Below, one piece after another: positions 48,034-56,267 of a DNA stretch of 64,000 bases (positions are counted from its first letter, which is position 1; every line of letters starts with the position of its first letter). The notes below the pieces were generated by a model. The model was given only the letters and a program-made list of their open reading frames with translations, ran no database searches and was not told the origin of the DNA. The position numbers and the translations under genes are program-made. Origin of the DNA: Solimonas fluminis (lineage in GTDB: Bacteria > Pseudomonadota > Gammaproteobacteria > Nevskiales > Nevskiaceae); assembly GCF_002930645.1 (NCBI RefSeq), contig NZ_PSNW01000004.1, positions 124,370 through 188,369 of the forward strand. The letters run 5' to 3'.

Positions 48034-49377
48034 CTATCGCAGCCCGCTCCTGCGCATCGCCGCCGGCGTGAAGAAGCCGTCCTCGCCCTGCCAGCGGTAG
48101 TTGGTCGGCTTCTCCAGGTTGTCGAGGCCGCCCACCACGTAGCGACCGTTGACGAAGTCGTAGCCCGCCTCCACCGCCGCCACCACCGCAGGCAGGTCGT
48201 AGGCCGTCATCAGGTGTCCCTCCTGCACACGCCAGAGCTGGTCGCGCTGGTCGTAGCAGTCGACATAGCTGATGTACCAGCTGTCCTCGTCCAGGTAGAA
48301 GGTCCGGCGCTTGTAGAGGTGCGAGGTGCCCTCGCGCACCGAGGCCTCCACCACCCAGACGCGGTGCAATTCGTAGCGCGCCAGGTCCTGGTTGAGATGC
48401 GCCGGGCGGATCACGTCCTTCGGCGGCAGGCCGCGGGCCTCCAGCGCGTAGCTGTTGTAGGGGATGTAGATCTCGCGCTTGCCCATCAGCTTCCAGTCGT
48501 AGCGGTCGATGGCGCCGTTGTAGATGTCGATCTGGTCGTGGGTACCGAGCGAGTCGGTGGCCAGCGTCGGGTTGTCGTAACCCAGTTCCGGCGCGCGGCG
48601 CACGCGGCGCTGGCCCGGGTTGTAGGACCAGGCCATGTTCGGCTCGCGCAGCTGGTCGATGGTCTGGTGCACCAGCACGATGTTGCCGGCCAGCCTCGGC
48701 GGCGACAGCACGTAGGTGAGGTAGTACAGGAAGATATTGTCCTTCAGGTCCGCCGGCTCGATGCCGATCTGGTTGTACTTGAGCTTGACGTAGCGCAGCA
48801 CGCGCGTGACCTCGAAGTCGCCGCTGCGGGTGACGACGGCGGCGTTGTAGTAGCCCTCCAGCGCCGGCGCCACGTACTTGGTCTTGTGGTTCCAGATCGC
48901 CTCGGCGCCGGTCTTCGGTATCGGGAAGGCCGGCCCGGTGACCGCGTCATGCAGCGAGTCGGTGCCCTCCAGCGTGGCGCGCAGGGCGTTCTTCTTCACC
49001 GCCTCGTAGACGCCCTGTGGGTAGGCCGCGCTGCGCCGCGTGGGATAGACCTTCATCGTGTAGGTCTTGTAGCGGCGGAAGCTGTCGAGCTGGCCCGCGG
49101 TCAGGCGGGCCTTGTGCTGCAGGTAGTTGGCCGAGCTGATCGTGAACAGCGGCTTGTCGGCGGCATAGGGGTCGGCATAGCCCTTCTGCGGGTCGATGGG
49201 CTTCTGCACCAGGCCGCCGGTCCACTCCGGGATGCTGCCGTCGGCATTGCCGGCGCGCTGCGCGCCCATCGGCGTCAGGTCCTTGCCCAGGCGGTCTGCC
49301 TCCTGCGGCGAAACCTTGGCCAGCAGCGGCGGCGACAGCAGCGCGAGGGACAATGCGGCAAGCGTGATGGCTTTCAT
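48034..49377 (-). CDS. DUF1329 periplasmic protein
   Basis: A 447-residue exported protein of the DUF1329 family. The signal peptide MKAITLAALSLALLSPPLLA precedes KVSPQEADRLGKDLTPMG, the typical start of the mature family. YPTRRSAAYPQGVYEA and DRYDWKLMGKREIYIPYN are further family-like stretches. The ATG at 49377 follows GAGGTG at good spacing; a GTG at 49386 is less likely. The fold is thought to be LolA/LolB-like, which would suit lipid or hydrophobe carriage. It starts 10 bases after the DUF1302 stop and ends the operon. Confidence 0.85.
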   Translation of the reverse strand: MKAITLAALSLALLSPPLLAKVSPQEADRLGKDLTPMGAQRAGNADGSIPEWTGGLVQKPIDPQKGYADPYAADKPLFTISSANYLQHKARLTAGQLDSFRRYKTYTMKVYPTRRSAAYPQGVYEAVKKNALRATLEGTDSLHDAVTGPAFPIPKTGAEAIWNHKTKYVAPALEGYYNAAVVTRSGDFEVTRVLRYVKLKYNQIGIEPADLKDNIFLYYLTYVLSPPRLAGNIVLVHQTIDQLREPNMAWSYNPGQRRVRRAPELGYDNPTLATDSLGTHDQIDIYNGAIDRYDWKLMGKREIYIPYNSYALEARGLPPKDVIRPAHLNQDLARYELHRVWVVEASVREGTSHLYKRRTFYLDEDSWYISYVDCYDQRDQLWRVQEGHLMTAYDLPAVVAAVEAGYDFVNGRYVVGGLDNLEKPTNYRWQGEDGFFTPAAMRRSGLR

Positions 49378-49387
49378 GCGGGACACC

Positions 49388-51274
49388 TCAGAACGCGTAC
49401 TTGACGCTGAACGCCGCGGAGTCGCGGTCGTGGATCAGGTTGGTGTTGCGGTAGTCGGGGCCGACACCGAAGAAGCTGATGTAGCTGAGATCGAAGGCCC
49501 AGCGGCCCAGATAGTCGAAGCGCAGCGACAGCTGCGCCTGCATGCTGTCCTCGATGAAGGAGCGCGCGGGGCCCGCCGGCGTGCCGTTGACGTCGTGGAA
49601 GAAGGTCAGCGTCGGGCTGAAGTTCCAGCTGCTGCCGAGGAAGTTGGAGTAGTTGAGGAATGTCAGCAAGCGGTAGCCCCAGCCGAAGTCCTCGGAGTAG
49701 TAGTCGTTGGACACGCCCTCGGTGCCGCCCTTCTGGAAGGTGCCCGGCCCCTCGAAACGCAGCTCGTCCTTGCCCGGCATGTCCAGGATCCGGGTGGCGC
49801 CGACTTCCAGCAGGATCGTCCACTGGTCGGCGAAGAAGGGGTTGTCCGGCCCCCAGAGGTAGGTGCCGGTGAGCTGCCATTGCAGCATGTCCATGCGGCG
49901 CCAGCCCTGGAAGTAGCTGCCGGGCGCCACGTCCTGGCCGAGCTGATTGTCGGGGAAGAACATCGAGAAAGCCGTGCCGCCCACCGGCCCGGCGAGCTGC
50001 GCCACCGGCGCCAGGCCGTGGTAGACCAGCTCGTAGTCATCGATCTGGAAGGGCTGTCCGTGGCGCCAGCTGAACTCGCCCTGCAGGGCCACGCCCAGCG
50101 GCGTGTCGGTGTTGAAGCTGATGCCGGTGACCTGGATGTCCTCCGGATACTCCAGGCGGTAGCCGCCGACGCCATGGATACCGCGCAGCTTCTCCACCTG
50201 ACCCGGCGTCAGCGACTGCGGCTCCAGCAGTCCGCGCACCAGCAGCACGCCGGTCAGGCCGGTCGGGTCCTGCAGGCCCGTGGCGCCGATCTCGTTGTAC
50301 TGCTGCCACTGGGCCTCGCTCAGCGCATAGCCGCTGGTCAGCGGCAGGCTGGAGTGGATGTTCATGAAGAACAGGCCGAACTCCATGCTGTTCCAGTCCG
50401 GCACGATGCGGGTCAGCGCGAAGCCGAACTGCCCGTCGGCACGCGCGTCCCTGTCCGGGCGGCGGAAGATCCGGTAGCCGTCGGGCAGGTCGTTCTGCTC
50501 GAAGAAGGCGCTCTCCAGGATCAGGAACTCGCCGCCGATCGACAGGCCATCCACCTGGCCGAACAGGCTGCCCTGCGGATCGGCCACCACCTTCTCGTTG
50601 CCGAGCTGGTAGAAGGCTTCCAGGCTGATCTCGTCGGTGATGCCGAGCTGCGCATAGGCCAGCGGCACCGGCACGAACACGTTCTTCAGCTCCGAGCCGG
50701 GGTAGCGCAGCTTGGTCAGGTCGTAGGTGTTGACCGAGTTGATGCCGAACTGGATGAAGGTGCTTTCACCCCAGCTGATCACCTGGTTGCCCAGGCGCAC
50801 CGTGAGCGGCATCTCCGCCACTTCGAAGTTGGCATAGCCGTACCAGTCGAGCAGCCGCAGGTCGGCGGCATAGGCTTCTACCACGTTATCCCCACGGCGG
50901 CGGCCGTTGAGAGCAGCCTCGTCGAATTCCGCGTTGACCGGATCGTAGTAGCCGTAGACCCGCAGGAAGGCGCCGGCGTCGCCCCAGTTCAGGTTCAGGT
51001 CCTGGTTGAACTGGATCGGTGCATAGCTGATATCGCCGCGGTCGTAGTTGAGGTTGCCGTCGTCGATGTTCGACGATAGCCCGGTGCCGCCGTTGCCGCG
51101 GCTCACCAAGCCGGGGTCGCGATCCTGCACGCGCACCGCCACGCCCGCTGTCAGCAGCGTGTCGACCTGCAGCGTGGCGTCGCCGAACCTGGCCTCGTAG
51201 GCCTGCGCCGGCGCGGCGGCGGTCGCCGCCGCGATCAGGGCGCAGGCGGCGCGGCGCTTGGACGGTTTGCGCAT
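49388..51274 (-). CDS. DUF1302 outer-membrane beta-barrel-like protein
   Basis: A 628-residue DUF1302 protein with signal peptide ending APAQA-Y. The mature part has alternating aromatic strands such as YGYANFEVAEMPLTVRLGNQ and a C-terminus ending in aromatic residues (SVKYAF), typical of outer-membrane beta-barrels recognised by BAM. DUF1302 and DUF1329 genes are commonly adjacent and often accompany RND/MMPL transporters; transported substrates are largely unknown. It overlaps the upstream multi-TM gene by 40 bases and precedes DUF1329 in a tight operon. Confidence 0.87.
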   Translation of the reverse strand: MRKPSKRRAACALIAAATAAAPAQAYEARFGDATLQVDTLLTAGVAVRVQDRDPGLVSRGNGGTGLSSNIDDGNLNYDRGDISYAPIQFNQDLNLNWGDAGAFLRVYGYYDPVNAEFDEAALNGRRRGDNVVEAYAADLRLLDWYGYANFEVAEMPLTVRLGNQVISWGESTFIQFGINSVNTYDLTKLRYPGSELKNVFVPVPLAYAQLGITDEISLEAFYQLGNEKVVADPQGSLFGQVDGLSIGGEFLILESAFFEQNDLPDGYRIFRRPDRDARADGQFGFALTRIVPDWNSMEFGLFFMNIHSSLPLTSGYALSEAQWQQYNEIGATGLQDPTGLTGVLLVRGLLEPQSLTPGQVEKLRGIHGVGGYRLEYPEDIQVTGISFNTDTPLGVALQGEFSWRHGQPFQIDDYELVYHGLAPVAQLAGPVGGTAFSMFFPDNQLGQDVAPGSYFQGWRRMDMLQWQLTGTYLWGPDNPFFADQWTILLEVGATRILDMPGKDELRFEGPGTFQKGGTEGVSNDYYSEDFGWGYRLLTFLNYSNFLGSSWNFSPTLTFFHDVNGTPAGPARSFIEDSMQAQLSLRFDYLGRWAFDLSYISFFGVGPDYRNTNLIHDRDSAAFSVKYAF

Positions 51275-51858
51275 GACTCCCCCGTGGACGCCACCTGCCT
51301 GGGCAGCGCCGTTGTGTTGTCCATCATCTCACGCCGCCGCAGTGCCGCACCGAAGCCGAGCTGTGCCAGAGCCAGTGCATAGTGCATGGAATCGACCTGC
51401 GGCCACCGCCCCCGCGGCGCGAAAGCACCCGCGGCCAGGGTGGCGACGATCCCCAGCCCGATCGGCACAACCAGCGGCGGCAGACGCCGCTCGCGCCACA
51501 GCAGCAGCGCCCAGCCCAGCAGCGTGGCCAACCCCACCAGCAGGCGGGCCTGGGGCTGTATCCAGGCGGCGGCGCTGAACAGCAGCAGTGCGCCGACCGC
51601 TGGCGCCGCGCGGCGCGCGCCCAGGCCGGCATAGGCCAGCAAGACCAGCGGCAGGCCGAGCGTCCCGGCCAGGAAGGACAGGCCCTGGTGCCACGGCTGC
51701 AGGGCCGGCACCGGGCCGTAGCGCAGGCTGCCCGCCGCCGCCGCCAGCGCGATCACCGCGAAGCCGGCCACGGCCAAGGGCCGCGAACGCGCCAGCGCCA
51801 TTGCCGCCAGCGCGGCGGCGCAGAGCGCGGCATCGGAGATCACGGTTTCGAGTTGCAT
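51235..51858 (-). CDS. Polytopic membrane protein of unknown function
   Basis: A 207-residue protein with about seven hydrophobic segments (roughly 7-23, 28-45, 59-80, 83-99, 104-121, 126-146, 157-173) and a short polar tail. I recognise no family. ATG 51858 follows the desaturase stop by one base (TGAGATG) and has GAGGG upstream; the longer frame to 51885 lies inside the desaturase gene. The stop lies 40 bases inside DUF1302, an unusually long overlap for this window. Its place between a desaturase and DUF1302 suggests a lipid- or sterol-related membrane role (inference). Confidence 0.65.
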   Translation of the reverse strand: MQLETVISDAALCAAALAAMALARSRPLAVAGFAVIALAAAAGSLRYGPVPALQPWHQGLSFLAGTLGLPLVLLAYAGLGARRAAPAVGALLLFSAAAWIQPQARLLVGLATLLGWALLLWRERRLPPLVVPIGLGIVATLAAGAFAPRGRWPQVDSMHYALALAQLGFGAALRRREMMDNTTALPRQVASTGESCANRPSAAPPAP

Positions 51859-51859
51859 C

Positions 51860-52708
51860 TCAGGGCACCCTCGCCGCAGCGGCATCGGGGGGCGGGGCCT
51901 CCTTGCCGAAGTCCGGCGGCAACCAGGGCCGGCGCAGCGCCTCGCGCAGCGTCGGCGCCGTGCGCATCTCCTGCCACAGCGCCTGCCAGTCGTGGAAGGC
52001 GATGCGCAGCGGGTGGTGGCTTCCGACGTTGTGCGTCAGGCCGTAGCGCACCTTCTCCCCTTCCGGCTCGAAGGTCCCGAACAGACGGTCCCAGACGATG
52101 AAGATGCCGCCGTAGTTGCGGTCGATGTACTGGGGGTTGGCGCCATGGTGCACGCGGTGGTGCGAGGGCGTGTTGAGGACCCATTCCAGCGGCCCGAGTC
52201 GGCCGATGGCCTCGGTGTGGATCCAGAACTGGTAGATCAGGCTGATGGCGCCGGCCGTGATCACGTGCGCCGGGCTGTAGCCGGCCAGCGCCAGCGGCAT
52301 GAAGAAGCCATAGGAATACAGCGGCGTGGTCCAGGACTGGCGCAGTGCCGTGGTCAGGTTGAAGGCCTGGCTGGAATGGTGGTTGACGTGCGCCGCCCAG
52401 CCGGCGCGCACGCGGTGGCTGAAGCGGTGGTACCAGTAGAAGCAGAAGTCATGCCCGAGGATCAGCAGCGGCCAGGCCCAGATGGCGCCCATGTCGATGT
52501 CCCACGGCCGGTGCTCGTAGAGCGCCACGTACACCGCCACCCAGAACAGCTTGCACAGCAGGCTGATGAAGACGTTGCCGACGCCCATCGCGAGGCTGGC
52601 AATGGCGTCCGGCCCATCGTAGGCTTGCCCGCGACGGATCAGCCACGCCGCCTCCATCGCGACCAGCGCGAGGAAGGCGGGAATGGCATAGAGCACCAAG
52701 TGTTCCAT
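51860..52708 (-). CDS. Fatty acid hydroxylase / sterol desaturase family membrane enzyme
   Basis: A 282-residue integral membrane di-iron oxygenase. The three histidine clusters are HDFCFYWYHRFSH, HVNHH and HHRVHHG, with several TM helices in between. Family members hydroxylate or desaturate sterols, fatty acids, carotenoids or other lipids; the substrate here cannot be told. It heads a four-gene operon with the multi-TM protein, DUF1302 and DUF1329. It is divergent from an AraC-type regulator that may control it. The start ATG 52708 is only 33 bases from the regulator start. Confidence 0.88.
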   Translation of the reverse strand: MEHLVLYAIPAFLALVAMEAAWLIRRGQAYDGPDAIASLAMGVGNVFISLLCKLFWVAVYVALYEHRPWDIDMGAIWAWPLLILGHDFCFYWYHRFSHRVRAGWAAHVNHHSSQAFNLTTALRQSWTTPLYSYGFFMPLALAGYSPAHVITAGAISLIYQFWIHTEAIGRLGPLEWVLNTPSHHRVHHGANPQYIDRNYGGIFIVWDRLFGTFEPEGEKVRYGLTHNVGSHHPLRIAFHDWQALWQEMRTAPTLREALRRPWLPPDFGKEAPPPDAAAARVP

Positions 52709-52741
52709 GACGCCATGGTGCCGCGAACCAGGGGAGGCGTA

Positions 52742-53800
52742 TTGACCGCAGGCACGAGCACATTGTCTTCAGGCGACAGCCTCGCGGGCACTGAACCGCA
52801 GCTCGTCTTCGTCGCCTATGCCCGCGGGCTGATCGACCACCTGCGCACCCGGCAGCTCGACATCGCTGCCCTGCTGGCGCTGGCCGGCCTGGACGAGGCG
52901 GCGCTGGACCAGCCGGCACGCACGATCTCCGCGGACACCTACGTGCGCCTGTGGGCGGAGGCCGAGCGCCTCAGCGGCGACCCGCAGTTGGGCCTGCATG
53001 TCGGCGAACTGGTGCGGCCCGGCAAGTACGGCGTGCTGGGCTACGTCATGATGAGCTGCGAGACCCTGGGCGAATCCCTGCTGCGGCAGCTCCGCTACCA
53101 GGACCTGGTCGGCAAGTCCGGCCGTTCGGAGCTGGTGCAGGGCGGCGACCGCTGCGAGCTACGCTGGCATTCGGCCATGGCGCGCGGCTCGCGCCACGTC
53201 GGCGAGGAGCACGTGGCGAGCTGGGTCGCCTTCGCGCGCTGGATGCTCGGCGCACCGGGCCGCGATCCGGTGGAGGTGCAGTTCGAGCACCCCGCCCCGA
53301 CCGACCTCGCGGAGCACCAGCGCCTGTTCCGCTGCCCGCTGCGCTTCGGTCAGCCCTATACCGCCGTGGCCTTCGAGCCCGGCCTGCTGAAGCTGCCGTT
53401 GCGCGACAAGAACCCCGAGATGCGCGCCCTGATGGACCGCCACGCCGAGATGCTGCTGGCGCAGCGGGTGCAGGGCGAAGCGGAACTGACCCAGGAAATC
53501 CGCGAAACCATTGCGAAGCAACTCGCCGACGGCGTGCCGGAGATCGAACTGGTGGCCGCGCAGCTCAAGGTGCAGCCGCGCACGCTGCAGCGCCGCCTGT
53601 CCCAGGCCGGCACCAGCTACAAGGACCTGGTCGATGACGTGCGGCGGCGGCAGGCACTGAAGTACATCGCCGATCCGCGCCTGAACCTGCCGGAGATCGC
53701 GTTCCTGCTGGGCTTCTCGGAGCAGAGCTCCTTCCAGCGGGCGTTCAAGCGCTGGACGGGGTTGCCGCCGGGGCAGTATCGGGAATGTGGCGGGGGCTGA
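52742..53800 (+). CDS. AraC-family transcriptional regulator (arabinose-binding-like N-domain)
   Basis: A 352-residue regulator. The N-terminal domain (about 15-210; VFVAYARGLIDHLRTRQLD, GKYGVLGYVMMSCETLGE) is the Arabinose_bd type found in OruR-like proteins. The C-terminal part (about 255-350) holds two HTH motifs ending in the AraC signature LNLPEIAFLLGFSEQSSFQRAF. I prefer the TTG at 52742 because GGGGAGG (52731-52737) precedes it; an ATG at 52715 would add nine residues. Divergence from the desaturase gene suggests control of that operon. The inducer is unknown. Confidence 0.85.
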   Translation: MTAGTSTLSSGDSLAGTEPQLVFVAYARGLIDHLRTRQLDIAALLALAGLDEAALDQPARTISADTYVRLWAEAERLSGDPQLGLHVGELVRPGKYGVLGYVMMSCETLGESLLRQLRYQDLVGKSGRSELVQGGDRCELRWHSAMARGSRHVGEEHVASWVAFARWMLGAPGRDPVEVQFEHPAPTDLAEHQRLFRCPLRFGQPYTAVAFEPGLLKLPLRDKNPEMRALMDRHAEMLLAQRVQGEAELTQEIRETIAKQLADGVPEIELVAAQLKVQPRTLQRRLSQAGTSYKDLVDDVRRRQALKYIADPRLNLPEIAFLLGFSEQSSFQRAFKRWTGLPPGQYRECGGG

Positions 53801-53822
53801 GCCACCCCTAGAGTTTTCCCGG

Positions 53823-53855
53823 CCGTTCGTGCCGAGCCTGTCGAAACATGAACGG
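53823..53855. repeat. Dispersed palindromic repeat, copy 3
   Basis: CCGTTC (53823-53828) and GAACGG (53850-53855) flank GTGCCGAGCCTGTCGAAACA, matching the arms and core of the copies at 8580 and 35692. It lies in the gap between the convergent AraC-family gene and the next minus-strand gene. Confidence 0.6.
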
Positions 53856-53900
53856 TCCGCGCACCGCGCCGCTCACCTTACGACGGGTCCAGGGCCATCG

Positions 53901-54311
53901 TCAGGTGAGACTCTCGATGGCGCGGGCCTCTCCGGCCTCGCAGCACGCACAGGAATACAGCATCACCGGCGGCCGATACGCCGCCTTGAACTGCGCCAGG
54001 CTCATCTCCCGACCGGCACTGAGTGCCGACTCGATGCGCAGCAGCCGGATCACCCGCAGGTCATCACGGCTCGTCTCCCGGGCGATGCGCTGCTCGGCCA
54101 GCGCTGCTCCGGCGCGGTCGAGATCCTTCCACTCTTCCGGCGTCGCCTCGAACACGAACACCTCGTCCGTCTTGCCGCTGCTGGCGGAAAACAGGCCGCC
54201 GCTTGCCGTCTCGCGCTCGCCGGAAAACTGGAAATGCGGGAACACGGCACCGCAGGCCTGGCAGCGCAGGCGCAGCACCGTGCCCGGAACCGAACGCAGA
54301 TCGGTGCTCAT
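53901..54311 (-). CDS. Uncharacterised Cys-rich (putative zinc-binding) protein downstream of photolyase
   Basis: A 136-residue soluble protein. An N-terminal CQAC (Cys17, Cys20) and a C-terminal CACC (Cys121, Cys123, Cys124) could bind a metal together. The middle holds alternating charged helices (about 58-115). I do not recognise the family. Its start overlaps the photolyase stop by 4 bases, so it is co-translated with the enzyme. A role linked to photolyase or DNA repair is only a guess from context. Confidence 0.6.
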   Translation of the reverse strand: MSTDLRSVPGTVLRLRCQACGAVFPHFQFSGERETASGGLFSASSGKTDEVFVFEATPEEWKDLDRAGAALAEQRIARETSRDDLRVIRLLRIESALSAGREMSLAQFKAAYRPPVMLYSCACCEAGEARAIESLT

Positions 54312-55711
54312 GCGCCCTTGATGCGGGCATAGGCATCCAGCGCGCGCTGCCGCGTTTCCGCCAGGTCCACGATCGCGGGCCGCTGCGCGCCCGGCATGTG
54401 CAGGCGATCCGTCGGCAGCGCCGCCAGTTCCGGCAGCCAGCGCCGCAGGTATTCACCCTGCGGATCGAACTTCTGCGACTGCAGCACCGGATTGAACACG
54501 CGGAAGTAGGGCGCAGCGTCCGCGCCACAGCCGGCGGTCCATTGCCAGCCCAGGGTGTTGTTGGCCAGGTCGGCGTCCACCAGCGTGTCCCAGAACCACT
54601 TCGCGCCCTCCTGCCAGGGGATCAGGAGGTTCTTGGTCAGGAAGGAGGCGACGATCATGCGCACACGGTTGTGCATGATGCCGGTGGTCCACAGCTCGCG
54701 CATGCCGGCATCGACGATGGGGACACCGGTGCGGCCGCGCTGCCAGGCGGCGAGGTCGGCGGCGTAGTCCTTGGGCTTGCGCCAGGGAAAGGCGGCGAAC
54801 TTGTCGTACAGCGGTTCCGTCGGCGTCCTGGGAAAGTGGAACAGCAGGTGGTGGGCGAATTCGCGCCAGCCGATCTCGCGCAGGAAGTGGTCGGTGGTGG
54901 CGATGCGGCCGCTGCCGCGGTCCTCGGCCAGGGCGCGCTGCATCCGCATCAGCACTTGACGCGGGCCGATATCACCGAAGTGCAGGTGCGGCGACAGGCC
55001 GGAGGTCGCATCCTGCGCCGGCTGGTCGCGCCGGGCGGAGTAGTCCAGCACGACGTCCTCGGCGAAGCGCTCCAGGCGCTGGCGGGCGCCGCCAGCACCG
55101 GGCTGCCAGCGGCCCGGAAACGCCGCGGCCCAGGCGATCCGGGGCAGCAGTTCCAGGGCCTCAAGCGGCAGGCTTTGCGGCGGTTCCGCGGCCGGCACCA
55201 GCGCGGCGGGCACCGGCTCCAGGCGGCCGGCCGGCAGCAGGGCCTGGGCCGCCTTCCAGTAGGGGGTGAAGACCCGGTAGGGATCGCCGCCACCGGTCCG
55301 GATCTGCCAGGGCTCGATCAGCAGGGCGCTATTGGCGCTCTGGGCTTCCAGGCCATCTTCCCGCAAGGCTTCCTTGATGCGGGTGTCGCGGGCGATGGCG
55401 GCCGGCTCGTAGAGGCGGTTCCAGAAGACCCCGCCGGCGCCGGTTTCCCTGGCCAGCCGGCGCAGTTCGGCCAGGCTGTCGCCGCGGCGGATCACCAGGG
55501 GGCAGCCGCGCTTCGCCAGCTCCCCGGCCAGGTCGGCCAGGCTGTGGTGCAGCCACCAGCGGGAGGCCCCGCCGGGCGCCCACTCCCCCTCCTCCTCCGG
55601 CGACCAGATGAAGACCGGGATCAGCCTTTCGGCTTCGCGCAGGGCCAGGTGCAGGGCGGGGTTGTCGGCCAGCCGCAGGTCACGGCGGAACCACAGGATG
55701 GCAGTGTTCAT
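54308..55711 (-). CDS. phrB: Deoxyribodipyrimidine photolyase (class I)
   Basis: A 467-residue cryptochrome/photolyase-family enzyme that repairs pyrimidine dimers with blue light. The N-terminal Rossmann domain starts TAILWFRRDLRLADNPALHLA. The C-terminal FAD domain contains TSGLSPHLHFGDIGPRQVL and TGVPIVDAGMRELWTTGIMHNRVRMI, the FAD/DNA-binding signature. GWQWTAGCGADAAPYFRVFNP follows, as in class I enzymes. It overlaps uncharacterised genes on both sides by 4 bases. Confidence 0.96.
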   Translation of the reverse strand: MNTAILWFRRDLRLADNPALHLALREAERLIPVFIWSPEEEGEWAPGGASRWWLHHSLADLAGELAKRGCPLVIRRGDSLAELRRLARETGAGGVFWNRLYEPAAIARDTRIKEALREDGLEAQSANSALLIEPWQIRTGGGDPYRVFTPYWKAAQALLPAGRLEPVPAALVPAAEPPQSLPLEALELLPRIAWAAAFPGRWQPGAGGARQRLERFAEDVVLDYSARRDQPAQDATSGLSPHLHFGDIGPRQVLMRMQRALAEDRGSGRIATTDHFLREIGWREFAHHLLFHFPRTPTEPLYDKFAAFPWRKPKDYAADLAAWQRGRTGVPIVDAGMRELWTTGIMHNRVRMIVASFLTKNLLIPWQEGAKWFWDTLVDADLANNTLGWQWTAGCGADAAPYFRVFNPVLQSQKFDPQGEYLRRWLPELAALPTDRLHMPGAQRPAIVDLAETRQRALDAYARIKGA

Positions 55712-56223
55712 GGCAGGGCAAAACGGAGGCGGTAACGGCCGCCGGCGGCGGCAAAAGTCACTTCTGTCGGCTCACCGGGGCGGACTTCCACCAGCTGGGC
55801 CGGCCCCAGGGACAGGTCATCGCCCAGCGCCCGGCACACCGCCAAGTCCATTTCCGACAGCAGCTGGGCGGCCAGGAACACCCGGGGCTGGTCCTGCAGG
55901 CTGGCGAACAGGCGCCGGACACTGTCCAGGGATTCCAGAACATGGTCCAGCCGCGGACCGGGGGCGAAATCCTCCTCGCCGTCGCGTTCCAGCAGGGCGG
56001 CCAGCACCAGGCTGTCCGGGCCCCAGTCCGGGTCCACTTCCAGCCGGCCGGGACGGCGCTGGCCCGGCCGCAGGCCCTGCCAGTCGGGGGCGGACAGGGT
56101 GAAGGCCCGCAGGCGGCAGCGCCCGGCCCGGCCGGCCACGGCCAGCAGCAGGTAGACCTCGTCCGGGGTCCATTCGGGGGTGTCCTGCAGGCAGTGCAGC
56201 TGGTCGACGGTCAGCGTCGGCAT
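55708..56223 (-). CDS. Uncharacterised protein upstream of photolyase
   Basis: A 171-residue soluble acidic protein without signal peptide or TM segment, and no family I can name. It has a Trp/Pro-rich start (TPEWTPDEVYLLLAVAG), a central stretch rich in Pro/Asp/Gly, helix-forming segments at about 85-135 and a beta-type end (EVTFAAAGGRYRLRFALP). The stop overlaps the phrB start by 4 bases, so it heads the three-gene unit. It is 44 bases from the divergent ABC transporter gene. Confidence 0.6.
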   Translation of the reverse strand: MPTLTVDQLHCLQDTPEWTPDEVYLLLAVAGRAGRCRLRAFTLSAPDWQGLRPGQRRPGRLEVDPDWGPDSLVLAALLERDGEEDFAPGPRLDHVLESLDSVRRLFASLQDQPRVFLAAQLLSEMDLAVCRALGDDLSLGPAQLVEVRPGEPTEVTFAAAGGRYRLRFALP

Positions 56224-56253
56224 GGCGAAAGACGGCGGATGGGAGGTGGGCAG

Positions 56254-56259
56254 TATAAT
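56254..56259 (+). promoter_or_regulatory. Perfect -10 box of the ABC transporter operon
   Basis: TATAAT lies 8 bases before the ATG at 56268, so the transcript should begin at or within two bases of the start codon. That would be a leaderless mRNA. No clear -35 is seen at 16-18 bases. Confidence 0.55.
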
Positions 56260-56267
56260 GAGCGTCT

